A stretch of 64,000 nt of DNA, from contig DAOTGJ010000011.1 in NCBI GenBank assembly GCA_035447065.1, forward strand, positions 22,010 through 86,009, given 5' to 3'. Position numbers and translations under genes: made by a program. Shown here one piece after another: positions 41,685 to 50,202 of the stretch (position 1 is its first letter; each line of letters opens with the position of its first letter). Source of the stretch: CALEMW01 sp035447065 (lineage in GTDB: Bacteria > Krumholzibacteriota > Krumholzibacteriia > LZORAL124-64-63). The notes beneath the pieces were generated by a model. It did not search any database. It was not told where the DNA came from and saw nothing but the letters and a program-made list of their open reading frames with translations.

Positions 41685-43603
41685 GGCGGCTCCTGCTCAT
41701 CTTCCTGGGCGCGGCGTTCCTGGCCGCGGCATCGCGGGCCCAGGAGCCCGAGAAGCCGCCGGCGGGCCGGCCGTCGCCCCACGCCCCCACCCTGGAGATG
41801 GGCGCGCGCAACGATTGGCCCACGCGGTTGGGGCAGATCGACCGCCTGATCCGCATGGGAAGCCTGGGGCGGGCCGCCACCATGCTGGAGACCCTGGAGA
41901 AGTCCGGCGCTCCGGCGGAGCAGGTGCTGCTGCGCCGCGTGTCGCTGGCGGCGGCCCTGGGCGAGCAGGATCAGGTGGTGGCCCTGTGCCGCGAGGGCCT
42001 GGCGTCGCGGCCCCGCTCCCTGCCCCTGCTGCGTCCGCTGGCCGAGGCCCTCATGGCCGTCGGCGCGGTGGACTCGGCCCGCGCGGTGGTGGCGGATCTG
42101 CTGCTGGTGAGCCCCAACCGCGTCAGCGCCGCGGCGCAGATGAGCGACCGCTGGCGGGAGACCGGGCACGTGGAAGAGGGTCTGGCCCTGGTGGACGCGG
42201 AGCGCGTGGCGGAGGGCCGCACGGACCTGCTGCAACGTCCGCGCGCCCTCTGCCTGATGGCGCTGGACCGGGTGGAAGAGGCCGTGGCCGAACTCCAGTC
42301 GGAACTGGATCGCAACCCCATGAACGTGGCCATGGTGCGCACCGAGCTCCTGGACGGCCTGGATTCCGACGACGGACTGCGCCGGGCGGCCAAGGCCCTG
42401 GGCCGCGTGCCCGACGCGATGGACCCCACGGCCTCGGCCCTGCTGCGCGCGGACGTTCTGCTGGCCCTTGGCGACGTCGACGCGGCGCTGGACGCCGTGC
42501 GGCCCTTGATCGTCGACGCCGCAGGCGCCACCCAGCTCCTGCGCCAGACCACCATCCTGCAGCGCGAGGCGCCTCTGGTCACCGACGACCGACGCGCCCG
42601 CGCCCAGTGGACCTGGCTGCTGGAGGTGCTGGAGGTCCTGGCCACCGACTCCGCCCTCCCGCGCGGCCAGCGCCCGCGGGTGCTGGACCTGCTGGCCGGC
42701 GCCGCGGAGCGCGCGCTGGAGGCCGGCTACCTGGACGCGGACCCCCAAGGCGCGGAAGTCCGCATCGAGCACGTGCTGGACCTGGTGCGGCAGGGGAGCC
42801 CCGGCTCCACGCGGCTGTATTCGGCCCAGGTGCGCCTGGCCCGCCACACCCGCGACGTGCGCCACGATCCCGACCGCGCCGCCGCCCGTCTGGAACGCCT
42901 GCTCGTGAACCTGGACCTGCCGTTGGAGGGCGTGGCGCTCTGCCGCCTGGAGCTGGGCCTGTGCCGCCTGGCCGCCGGCGATACGGCCGCCGCCAGGACC
43001 GTGCTGACCCGCCTGGGTCGCAGCGACCGCTTCCACGACGCCGCCGGCCACGCCCACTACCACCTGGCGCGTCTGGACCTGGCGCAAGGGCACTGGGACA
43101 CCGCGCGCGAGCGCCTGTCCGCCGTGGCCCTGGACAACGCCGGCTCCGAGTACGCCAACGATGCCCTGGACCTGGCCCTGCTCGCGGCCGAGGAGCAGGC
43201 CCGCGGCGCCGCGCCGGTGTTCCTGCAGGCCTACTCCGCGTGCATGGCCCGTGAGATCACCGCCGACCCCGCCGGCCGCCGCGAAGCCCTGCGCGCCTTC
43301 CTGGCCGGCGTGACGCCGGCCGATGCGGCGGCGTCCATGCTGGTGTCCCGCGCCCGTCTGGAGCTGGCGGACCTGGAAGCCGCCGCCGGCGACGTGGACG
43401 CCGCGGCCGCGCTCTGCGCCGCCGTGGTCAACGACCGGCCCGACGGCCCCTACGCCGCCCGCGCCTTGGCCCGCCAGGGCGAGCTGCTGGCCGCCGACGG
43501 CGACCGCGGGGCCGCCGTGCGCGTGTGGGAACGCCTGCTCGCCCAGTATCCGGACGGCCTGGAGGCCGAGGACGCCCGACGCCGTCTGAGGGAGAACCCG
43601 TGA
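41681..43603 (+). CDS. Secreted tetratricopeptide-repeat protein
   Basis: 640 residues with a signal peptide ('LLLIFLGAAFLAAASRA'). The rest is a regular array of paired helices of TPR type, e.g. 'GRAATMLETLEKSGAPAEQV', 'EQDQVVALCREGLASRPRSL' and 'DAVRPLIVDAAGATQLLRQT', continuing to the end ('RVWERLLAQYPDGLEAEDAR'). It is likely a periplasmic scaffold for protein-protein contacts. It is coupled by overlapping codons to both DUF4175 (upstream) and the next gene (GTGA at 43600), so all three are made together. TPR proteins also accompany BatA/BatB in Bacteroidota Bat clusters, which fits the context. Confidence 0.78.
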   Translation: MRRLLLIFLGAAFLAAASRAQEPEKPPAGRPSPHAPTLEMGARNDWPTRLGQIDRLIRMGSLGRAATMLETLEKSGAPAEQVLLRRVSLAAALGEQDQVVALCREGLASRPRSLPLLRPLAEALMAVGAVDSARAVVADLLLVSPNRVSAAAQMSDRWRETGHVEEGLALVDAERVAEGRTDLLQRPRALCLMALDRVEEAVAELQSELDRNPMNVAMVRTELLDGLDSDDGLRRAAKALGRVPDAMDPTASALLRADVLLALGDVDAALDAVRPLIVDAAGATQLLRQTTILQREAPLVTDDRRARAQWTWLLEVLEVLATDSALPRGQRPRVLDLLAGAAERALEAGYLDADPQGAEVRIEHVLDLVRQGSPGSTRLYSAQVRLARHTRDVRHDPDRAAARLERLLVNLDLPLEGVALCRLELGLCRLAAGDTAAARTVLTRLGRSDRFHDAAGHAHYHLARLDLAQGHWDTARERLSAVALDNAGSEYANDALDLALLAAEEQARGAAPVFLQAYSACMAREITADPAGRREALRAFLAGVTPADAAASMLVSRARLELADLEAAAGDVDAAAALCAAVVNDRPDGPYAARALARQGELLAADGDRGAAVRVWERLLAQYPDGLEAEDARRRLRENP

Positions 43604-44862
43604 ACCGTCTCCATCGCCTCGCCCTGCTCTGCCTGGTCCTGCTGGCCGCCGCGCCGGCCGCCGCCCAGTGGATGCTGGTGCCCATGGACCTGAGCCAGAC
43701 CAACCACCTCAAGGCCTACGGCCACGCCTTCAGCGTGCTGCAGGCGGGCGACAACGTGAGCTGGCTGCTCAACTACCGCGGCGGCAGCTTCCTCATGCGC
43801 GAGTCGGCCGACGCGGCCCTGGCCGCCCGTCTGCGCGGCGTGCGCTACGAGCGCCTGAGCGACGGCGACGTGGCCGCCGTGCGCGCGGAGATCGCCGGCG
43901 GCAACATGGAGGAGGTGCTGCTGGAGACGGTGCCGCGCATCGCCGTGTACGCCCCGCCCAACTTCCAGCCCTGGGACGACGCCGTGACCCTGGCGCTGAC
44001 CTACGCCGAGATCCCCTTCGACCGGGTCTTCGACCGCGAGGTGCTGGAGGGCAAGCTGTCCGAGTACGACTGGCTCCACCTGCACCACGAGGACTTCACC
44101 GGCCAGTTCGGCAAGTTCTACGCGGTGTTCCGCCTCTCGGAGTGGTACGTGGAGCAGCAGGCGCTGACGGAGGAGCTGGCGCGTTCGCTGGGCTTCGACG
44201 CGGTGTGGAAGCTGAAGCAGGCCGTGGCCCTGAAGCTGCACGACTACGTGGAGCAGGGCGGCTTCCTCTTCGCCATGTGCTCGGCCACGGACACCATCGA
44301 CATCGCCCTGGCCTACCTGGGCTGCGACATCGTGCCGCCGGAGATCGACGGCACGCCGCTGGATCCGCAACGCGAGCAGAAGCGCGACGACGCGCGCACC
44401 TTCGCGTTCCAGGACTTCCGCCTGATCACGAACCCGTTGGTGTACGAGTACAGCACCATCGACACCAGCGACTACGCGCGGCTGCGCGGGGCCGAGGGCG
44501 ACTACTTCACCCTCTTCGCCTTCGCCGCCAAGCACGACCCCGTGCCCACCATGCTCACCCAGTGCCACGTGAACGTGATCGACGGCTTCATGGGGCAGAC
44601 CACGGGCTTCGACCGCGCGGTGCTCAAGCGTCACGTGACCGTGCTGGCGGAGGTGGAGGGCACCGACGAGATCCGCTACATCCACGGCAAATGCGGCCTG
44701 GGCACGTTCACGTTCCTAGGCGGTCACGACCCCGAGGACTACCAGCACGCGGTGGGCGACCCGCCCACGGACCTGGACCTGCACCGCACCTCGCCGGGCT
44801 ACCGGCTCATCCTGAACAACGTGCTGTTCCCCGCCGCGCGGAAGAAGCCCCAGAAGACCTAG
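43600..44862 (+). CDS. Conserved secreted protein of the 'asparagine synthetase B-like' type
   Basis: 420 residues with a signal peptide ('LALLCLVLLAAAPAAAQ'). The mature protein begins 'WMLVPMDLSQTNHLKAYG', a signature I recognise from secreted Bacteroidota proteins often labelled asparagine synthetase B. No ATP-binding or amidotransferase motif of a real asparagine synthetase is visible, and a signal peptide argues against it. Internal segments 'IAVYAPPNFQPWDDAVT', 'DYVEQGGFLFAMCSATDT' and 'GTFTFLGGHDPEDYQH' suggest a Rossmann-like fold related to DUF4159. It is the last gene of the kinase-DUF4159-DUF4175-TPR unit. Its TAG stop shares CTAG with the stop of the convergent protease gene. Confidence 0.65.
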   Translation: MNRLHRLALLCLVLLAAAPAAAQWMLVPMDLSQTNHLKAYGHAFSVLQAGDNVSWLLNYRGGSFLMRESADAALAARLRGVRYERLSDGDVAAVRAEIAGGNMEEVLLETVPRIAVYAPPNFQPWDDAVTLALTYAEIPFDRVFDREVLEGKLSEYDWLHLHHEDFTGQFGKFYAVFRLSEWYVEQQALTEELARSLGFDAVWKLKQAVALKLHDYVEQGGFLFAMCSATDTIDIALAYLGCDIVPPEIDGTPLDPQREQKRDDARTFAFQDFRLITNPLVYEYSTIDTSDYARLRGAEGDYFTLFAFAAKHDPVPTMLTQCHVNVIDGFMGQTTGFDRAVLKRHVTVLAEVEGTDEIRYIHGKCGLGTFTFLGGHDPEDYQHAVGDPPTDLDLHRTSPGYRLILNNVLFPAARKKPQKT

Positions 44863-45632
44863 CGACGCGGGCGCCGCGCCAGCAGGGCGAGGGCCGCGCC
44901 CAGCACCGCCAGCGAGGCGGCCAGGGCGCCCCACGGCGTGGCGGCGTCGGCGGCGGGCAGGGTCATGCCGCCCTCGTGGAGCATGAGGGCGAAGCTCAGG
45001 CCGTTGTGCACGGCGTGGGCGAGCACCGCGGGCAGGATGGAACCGGTGAGCTCCGTGAGCCGCGCGTAGAGCAGGCCCAGGGCGATGAGCCCGAACATGG
45101 CCCAGGGCTCCCCGTGGGAGAGGGCGAAGAGCAGGGCGGTAAGCACCGCCACGGGCCAGGGGGCCCAGGCAGCGCGCAGGCTGCGGTACAGCAGCCCGCG
45201 GAAGAGCACCTCCTCCGCCAGGGGCGCGGCCACGGTCACGGCCACCCAGGCGGCGGCGCGCTCGGCGGGCGTGGCGGGCAGGTGGGCGTTGAGGAACTCC
45301 AGCCAGGCGGGCGGGGGCGGCCGCAGGGCGGTGGACAGGCCCGTGAGCAGCGACGCCGGCATGAGGGCTCCCGCCGCCGCCAGGACCGCCAGACCGGCGA
45401 CCGCAGGGGGGATCGGCCGCAGCAGGGCCAGCGTGGAGAAGGGGAGGCCGTAGAGGCCGCCGGCCGCGCGCGCCGCCAGCAGCGTGGCCACGGCGGCCAG
45501 CCCCACCGTGAGGTAGAGGTCGTCGGTCAGGCCGAAGAGCACGCTCTGCAGCAGCATGTTGCCCGTGAGCAGGCCCACGGCGAGCACGGCCGGCATCCAG
45601 ACCGGCCAGGAACGCGGATGCTGGGGGGGCAT
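44859..45632 (-). CDS. CPBP-family intramembrane metalloprotease
   Basis: 257 residues with about seven or eight membrane helices. The CPBP (Abi/CAAX protease) motifs are in order: 'APLAEEVLFRGLLYR' (the EExxxR motif), 'LLFALSHGEPWAMF' and 'VLAHAVHNGLSF'. These hold the glutamate and histidines of the intramembrane active site. Family members process prenylated proteins, bacteriocins or anti-sigma factors; the substrate here is unknown. ATG on the minus strand follows AAGGAGT. It converges on the preceding operon, and the two stop codons overlap in the tetranucleotide CTAG. Confidence 0.85.
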   Translation of the reverse strand: MPPQHPRSWPVWMPAVLAVGLLTGNMLLQSVLFGLTDDLYLTVGLAAVATLLAARAAGGLYGLPFSTLALLRPIPPAVAGLAVLAAAGALMPASLLTGLSTALRPPPPAWLEFLNAHLPATPAERAAAWVAVTVAAPLAEEVLFRGLLYRSLRAAWAPWPVAVLTALLFALSHGEPWAMFGLIALGLLYARLTELTGSILPAVLAHAVHNGLSFALMLHEGGMTLPAADAATPWGALAASLAVLGAALALLARRPRR

Positions 45633-45700
45633 GGGACTCCTTTCCGCTGGGCGGGAGCTTGGCAGACGCGGGCCCGCTTGTCCACGTCGGGAGCCGGGCC

Positions 45701-45729
45701 TTGGCGCGGGGCCCGGGAACGCTTACCAT
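45701..45729 (+). promoter_or_regulatory. Candidate sigma-70 promoter for the HAD-nnr-tsaD operon
   Basis: TTGGCG (45701-45706) and TACCAT (45724-45729) are 17 bp apart and 33 nt before the HAD start codon. Moderate match to consensus at both boxes. Confidence 0.4.
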
Positions 45730-45761
45730 GCGCTGCGGCGCCACGCGGAAGGGGAATCGCC

Positions 45762-46505
45762 ATGACCACGGCCAAGGACGAGCGGCCCATCCAGGCCGTC
45801 ATCTTCGATCTGGACAACACGCTCACCGACTTCATGCTGGCCAAGGAGGCGGCCGTGCGCGCGGCGGCGGAGGCCATGATCGACGCCGGCCTGCCGGGCA
45901 CGCCGGAGGAGATCCGCAACGGGATCTTCGCCGTGTACGACGCCGTGGGCATCGAGCATCAGCGGGTCTTCGACCGCTATCTCACCGAGCGCACCGGCCG
46001 CGTGGACGACCAGATCCTGGCCGCGGCCGTGGTGGCCTACCGGCGCGCGCGCGAGGCGTCGCTGGTGCCGTACCCGCACGTGCGGCCGGTGCTGCACCGC
46101 CTGGCCCGCGAGGGCTACGCCCTGGCCGTGGTCAGCGACGCGCCGCGCTTCGAGGCCTGGCTGCGCCTGACCTACCTGCGTCTGAACCACGATTTCGATG
46201 TGGTGCTCACCTTCGACGACACCGGCCACCACAAGCCCAGCCCCGTGGGCTTCGAGATGGCCCTGCAGAAGCTGGGTGTGCCGGCGCACCGCGCGGTGAA
46301 CATCGGCGACTGGCCGGAGCGCGACATCGTGGGCGGCACCATCGCCGGCATGCACACCGTGTACGCCCGCTACGGCGACACCTACCAGTCCAACGACCGC
46401 AAGGAGCGCGGCCCCTCCGGCGCCCACTTCGAGATCGACAACCTGCGCCAGCTCCTGGACGTGCTGGACGAGCTGAACGCGCGGCTGCGGGCGGCGCGGC
46501 CGTGA
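45762..46505 (+). CDS. HAD-superfamily hydrolase (phosphatase-type)
   Basis: 247-residue haloacid dehalogenase-like phosphatase. Motif I 'FDLDNTLTDF' holds the nucleophile Asp16 and acid/base Asp18. The helical cap follows, then motif II 'VVSDAP', a Lys in 'HHKPSPVGFE' (motif III) and motif IV 'IGDWPERDIVGG'. The N in DLDNT is typical of the YjjG/phosphoglycolate-like subgroup. Substrate cannot be read from sequence. ATG at 45762 follows GGAAGGGGA. It is the first gene of an overlapping run with nnr and tsaD, which points to a housekeeping or metabolite-repair role. Confidence 0.82.
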   Translation: MTTAKDERPIQAVIFDLDNTLTDFMLAKEAAVRAAAEAMIDAGLPGTPEEIRNGIFAVYDAVGIEHQRVFDRYLTERTGRVDDQILAAAVVAYRRAREASLVPYPHVRPVLHRLAREGYALAVVSDAPRFEAWLRLTYLRLNHDFDVVLTFDDTGHHKPSPVGFEMALQKLGVPAHRAVNIGDWPERDIVGGTIAGMHTVYARYGDTYQSNDRKERGPSGAHFEIDNLRQLLDVLDELNARLRAARP

Positions 46506-48070
46506 AGGCGGCGACGTCGGCGCAGATGGCGGCCATCGACCGCGAGACCATCGCGGGCGGCGTGCCCGGCCTGGAGCTCATGGAACGCGCCGGCCGCGCC
46601 ATGCTGCTGGCCCTGGTGGCGGACGACCGCCTGGGCCCCTGCGACCGCGTGGCGATCTGCTGCGGCAAGGGCAACAACGGCGGCGACGGCCTGGTGCTGG
46701 CCCGCCTGCTCCACGGCTGGGGCCGCCCGGTGGCCGTGATGCTGCCGCCGCCCGGCACGGAGCTCTCCCCCGACGCCCAGGCCAACCTGGAGCGCCTGCC
46801 CGCGGAGGTGCGCGTGGAGCGCCCCGCCGCGGCGGACCGCGCGGCCGTTTGGCGCGAGCTGCAGGGCTGGGCCGACGTGGCGGTGGACGCCCTCTTCGGC
46901 ACCGGCATCCGCCCGCCCCTGCGCGGCGACGACGCGGCGCTGATCGCGGCCTTCGATCCCCTGGAGGCGGAGATCGTCAGCCTGGACATCCCCTCGGGCG
47001 TGTGCGGCGACGACGGCCGCGTGGATCCCGTGGCCGTGTCCGCCCACCGCACGCTGACCGTGGGCCTGCCCAAGCTGGGGCTGCTGCTGCCGCCGGGACG
47101 GGATCACGCGGGGGAGGTGGAGGTGCTGGACATCGGCTTCCCCGAGGACGTGGTGGCCCGCCACGCCGGCGGCGTGGAGGTGCTCACGCCCGAGGAGGCC
47201 GCGGCCCTGCGCGCGCCCCGCCCGTCGGACACGCACAAGTACGCCGCCGGCACCGCGCTGGTGATGGCCGGCTCGCAGCGCTACGGCGGCGCCGCCCTGC
47301 TGGCCGGCCTGGGCGCCCTGCGCTCCGGCGCGGGCCTGACCACCCTGGCCCTGCCCGACGTGCACGCCGCGGCCGCCCTGGCCTTCCTTCCCGAGGCGCT
47401 GCTCGCCCCCCTGGCCGTGGGCGCCGGCGGCGGTCTGGCCCCTCTGGCCGACGCCGCCCTGGACGCCCTGCTGGACGGTCGCAAGGCCTGGGCCGTGGGC
47501 CCCGGCCTGGGCGACGACCCCGCGACGGACGTCTGGGTGATCCGCGCCCTCGCGCGCGTGGAGACCCCCGTGGTGGTGGACGCCGACGCCCTGTCCGCCT
47601 TCGCACGCGCCGGCGCGGCCCCGCGCTGCGCTGCGGCCGAAGCCGTGCTCACGCCCCACGGCGGGGAGCTGGCGCGGCTGGCGGGCGTGACGTCGGCGGA
47701 GCTGGCCGCGCGCCGCCTGGAGCTGGTGCCGGAGCTGGCCCGGCGCTGGGGCGTGGTCCTGGTGGCCAAGGGTTCGCCCACCCTGGTGGCCGCGCCCGAC
47801 GGCGGCCTCACCCTGATCCCCGTGGGCCACGACGCCCTGGCCGTGGGCGGCACCGGCGACGTGCTGACCGGCCTGCTCTGCGGTCTGCTGGCCCAGGGCC
47901 TGCCCGCCCACGACGCCGCGCGGCTGGGCTGCTGGCTCCATGGCCGCGCCGGCGAGCTGGCGGCCGAAGCCTTGGGCGGCCGCCGCGGCGTGCTGGCCCG
48001 CGAGGTGGCCGACCTGATCCCCGCCGCCCAGGGCGGCCTGGACCCCGCAGCCCCGGAGGAGCGGTCCTGA
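46502..48070 (+). CDS. nnr: Bifunctional NAD(P)H-hydrate epimerase and dehydratase
   Basis: 522-residue metabolite-repair enzyme that restores hydrated NADH and NADPH. The N-terminal epimerase (YjeF_N, ~1-215) has 'ATSAQMAAIDRETI', 'CCGKGNNGGDGLVLARLL', 'DALFGTGIRPPLRG' and 'DIPSGVCGDDG'. The C-terminal ADP/ATP-dependent dehydratase (carbohydrate-kinase fold, ~225-510) has 'YAAGTALVMAGSQRYGGA', 'VVDADALSAF', 'LTPHGGELARL', 'LVAKGSPTLV' and the nucleotide motif 'AVGGTGDVLTGLLCGLLAQG'. The fusion order is the usual bacterial one. GTG overlaps the HAD stop by 4 nt, and its own stop overlaps the tsaD ATG. In several bacteria this gene lies near tRNA t6A genes, as here. Confidence 0.93.
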   Translation: MKAATSAQMAAIDRETIAGGVPGLELMERAGRAMLLALVADDRLGPCDRVAICCGKGNNGGDGLVLARLLHGWGRPVAVMLPPPGTELSPDAQANLERLPAEVRVERPAAADRAAVWRELQGWADVAVDALFGTGIRPPLRGDDAALIAAFDPLEAEIVSLDIPSGVCGDDGRVDPVAVSAHRTLTVGLPKLGLLLPPGRDHAGEVEVLDIGFPEDVVARHAGGVEVLTPEEAAALRAPRPSDTHKYAAGTALVMAGSQRYGGAALLAGLGALRSGAGLTTLALPDVHAAAALAFLPEALLAPLAVGAGGGLAPLADAALDALLDGRKAWAVGPGLGDDPATDVWVIRALARVETPVVVDADALSAFARAGAAPRCAAAEAVLTPHGGELARLAGVTSAELAARRLELVPELARRWGVVLVAKGSPTLVAAPDGGLTLIPVGHDALAVGGTGDVLTGLLCGLLAQGLPAHDAARLGCWLHGRAGELAAEALGGRRGVLAREVADLIPAAQGGLDPAAPEERS

Positions 48071-49089
48071 TGAAGGTGCTCGGCATCGAGACGTCCTGCG
48101 ACGACACCAGCGTGGCCCTGCTGGACAGCGAGACCGGCGTGCTGGAGAACCTGGTCTCCAGCCAGGTGGACCTGCACGACCACTTCGGCGGCGTGGTGCC
48201 GGAGCTGGCGTCGCGCGCGCATCTGGTGAACCTGCTGCCCCTGGTGGACGTGCTGCTGGCGCGGCGGAGCCTGGCGCTGTCGGACCTGGACGGCGTGGCG
48301 GTCACGGCGGGGCCGGGCCTCATCGGCGCCCTGCTGGTGGGGCTGTCCACGGCCAAGGCCCTGTGCTGGACGGCGGGGCTGCCCCTGGCGGGCGTTCACC
48401 ACATCGAAGGTCACATCCTGGCCAACGACCTGACCTCTCCCATGGTCTTCCCGGCCGCGGTGCTGGTGGTCTCGGGCGGGCATACCGAGGTGGTGCTCAT
48501 GCGCGGCATCGGCCGCTACGAGCGCCTGGGCTGGACCCTGGACGACGCCGCCGGCGAGTGCTTCGACAAGTGCGCCAAGCTCCTGGGCCTGCCTTACCCG
48601 GGCGGTCCGGCCGTGGACCGCATGGCGGCGCAGGGGGAGCCCGGACGCTTCGACTTCCCGCGGCCCTTGGCCAAGGACCCGCGCATCGTCTTCAGCTTCA
48701 GCGGCTTGAAGACGGCGGTGCGTCTGGCGGTGGAGGCGCTGCCGCGGCCCTTCCGCGAGCAGGACGTGGCCGATGTGTGCCACGGCCTGCGCGAGGCCGT
48801 GGTGGACAGCCTCACCGCGCGCCTGTTCAAGGCCGCGCGCAAGCACCGGGTGGCGGCCGTGTACCTGGCGGGCGGCGTGGCCGCCAACAGCCTGCTGCGC
48901 GAGCGCACCGCGGTCCTGGCCGCCAAGGGCGGCTTCCATCACCTGCCGCCGGAGCGCGTCTACTGCACGGACAACGCGGCCATGATCGCCCGTGCGGGAA
49001 TGGCCAAGCTCCAGGCCGGGCGCCCGGATCCGCTGACCCTGGACAGCTTCGCCCGCCGGCCCATCGTCTCCTGGGCCGACGGGGACTGA
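48070..49089 (+). CDS. tsaD: tRNA N6-threonylcarbamoyladenosine transferase TsaD
   Basis: 339-residue transferase that places the threonylcarbamoyl group on A37 of ANN-decoding tRNAs. It opens with 'VLGIETSCDDTSVALLD'. 'HIEGH' supplies metal ligands His111 and His115, followed by 'VLVVSGGHTEVV', 'DDAAGECFDKCAKLLGL', 'YPGGPAVDRMA', 'FSFSGLKTAV' and the last metal motif 'CTDNAAMIA'. The length is typical. TsaB, TsaC and TsaE are not in the window. It is the last gene before the sigma-54 promoter at 49128. Confidence 0.96.
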   Translation: MKVLGIETSCDDTSVALLDSETGVLENLVSSQVDLHDHFGGVVPELASRAHLVNLLPLVDVLLARRSLALSDLDGVAVTAGPGLIGALLVGLSTAKALCWTAGLPLAGVHHIEGHILANDLTSPMVFPAAVLVVSGGHTEVVLMRGIGRYERLGWTLDDAAGECFDKCAKLLGLPYPGGPAVDRMAAQGEPGRFDFPRPLAKDPRIVFSFSGLKTAVRLAVEALPRPFREQDVADVCHGLREAVVDSLTARLFKAARKHRVAAVYLAGGVAANSLLRERTAVLAAKGGFHHLPPERVYCTDNAAMIARAGMAKLQAGRPDPLTLDSFARRPIVSWADGD

Positions 49090-49127
49090 GGGCCCGTCCT
49101 TCCCCCGCGCTCCCCATGATTCCCGAA

Positions 49128-49142
49128 TGGCACGGCCCTTGC
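49128..49142 (+). promoter_or_regulatory. Consensus sigma-54 (-24/-12) promoter
   Basis: TGGCAC (49128-49133), 5 nt, then TTGC (49139-49142): the invariant GG and GC are exactly 10 bp apart and every conserved position matches. Predicted start near 49153 gives a ~50-nt leader to the response-regulator gene at 49204. It implies control by RpoN plus an AAA+ enhancer-binding activator encoded elsewhere. Confidence 0.75.
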
Positions 49143-49203
49143 CTGCAGAGCCGTCGGGTCCGCATGCGGCGGGTCCGCCTCGGATTTTGCATGGTGGGGG
49201 AAG

Positions 49204-50193
49204 ATGCGGGACGCCGAAACGATCCTGGTCGTCGACGACGAACCCAACATCAGGACCATCCTGACCTATCTGCTTGAGCAGGAAGGCTTTACCGTTCGCA
49301 CCGCCGCGAACGGGCAGGCCGCTCTGGCGGCCATGGCGACGGAGCTGCCGAGCCTGGTGATCCTGGACGTCATGATGCCGGAACTCGATGGATTCCAGGT
49401 GCTTGCATCGATGCGGCGCGATTACCGCACCCACAACGTGCCCGTGATCCTGCTCACTGCGAAAGGCGACGTGCTGCACAAGGTGCAGGGCCTGCGCGAG
49501 GGCGCCAACGACTACCTGGTCAAGCCGTTCGTCCACGAGGAGCTGATCCTCCGCGTGCAGAACATGCTGCGCTTCACCCGCAACCAGCGCGACGCCAACC
49601 CCCTGACGGGCCTGCCCGGAAACCTGGCGATCGAAGAGGAACTGACCAGGCGCCTGACCGCGCGCGAACCCTTCGGCTTCCTCTACGTGGACCTGGATCA
49701 CTTCAAGCCCTTCAACGACCACTACGGCTACAACCGGGGCGACAAGATGCTGTCGCTGCTGGCCGAGTGCCTGCAGCGCGCCGCCGCCTCGGTGGACCAC
49801 GACGTTTTCCTGGGGCATGTGGGCGGCGACGATTTCGTGGCCGTGCTGCCGGCGGATGCGGCGGTGGGCGTGGCCCACGCCATCGTGCGCGAGTTCGAGG
49901 CGCGCAAGCGCTTCCTCTACGATCCCGAGGACTGGTCGCGCGGCTGGATCGAGAGCCGCGACCGCACCGGCGAGTCGCGGCGCGTGGCGCCGGTGGGCGT
50001 GACGGTGGCCGTGGTGGTGGACAGCACGGGCGAGTTCGAGCACCTGGGCCGCGTGAACTCGGTGGCGGCGGAGCTCAAGCGCTTCGGCAAGAGCCGGCCC
50101 GGCAGCATCGTGGTGGAGGAGCGGCGCGAGCCCGTGGCCTCCGCCTGGGACACCGTCGCGGCCGGCGTGGACGACGCGGCCGACGACCGCTAG
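49204..50193 (+). CDS. Response regulator with REC and variant GGDEF (GGDDF) domain
   Basis: 329-residue regulator. REC domain 1-~120: acidic pocket 'VVDDE', phospho-acceptor Asp55 in 'LVILDVMMPELDGF', and 'LLTAK'. The GGDEF-like domain (~130-310) keeps 'NPLTGLPGN', 'VDLDHFKPFNDHYGYNRGD' and 'LGHVGGDDF' (GGDDF at 207-211). The catalytic-site Glu of GGDEF is Asp210. The C-terminal part is also atypical ('VGVTVAVVVD' and 'KRFGKSRPGSIVVEE' in place of the usual TxSIG and AK-x-x-GRN). It is therefore probably weakly active, inactive, or a nucleotide sensor. ATG follows GTGGGGGAAG. First gene of the sigma-54 operon; the next gene is 9 nt away. Confidence 0.85.
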   Translation: MRDAETILVVDDEPNIRTILTYLLEQEGFTVRTAANGQAALAAMATELPSLVILDVMMPELDGFQVLASMRRDYRTHNVPVILLTAKGDVLHKVQGLREGANDYLVKPFVHEELILRVQNMLRFTRNQRDANPLTGLPGNLAIEEELTRRLTAREPFGFLYVDLDHFKPFNDHYGYNRGDKMLSLLAECLQRAAASVDHDVFLGHVGGDDFVAVLPADAAVGVAHAIVREFEARKRFLYDPEDWSRGWIESRDRTGESRRVAPVGVTVAVVVDSTGEFEHLGRVNSVAAELKRFGKSRPGSIVVEERREPVASAWDTVAAGVDDAADDR

Positions 50194-50202
50194 GGGGACG
50201 GG

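Noticed and set aside
43600..44862. Asparagine synthetase B
   Set aside because: It has a signal peptide and none of the glutaminase or ATP-pyrophosphatase motifs; the name is a traditional label of this secreted family.
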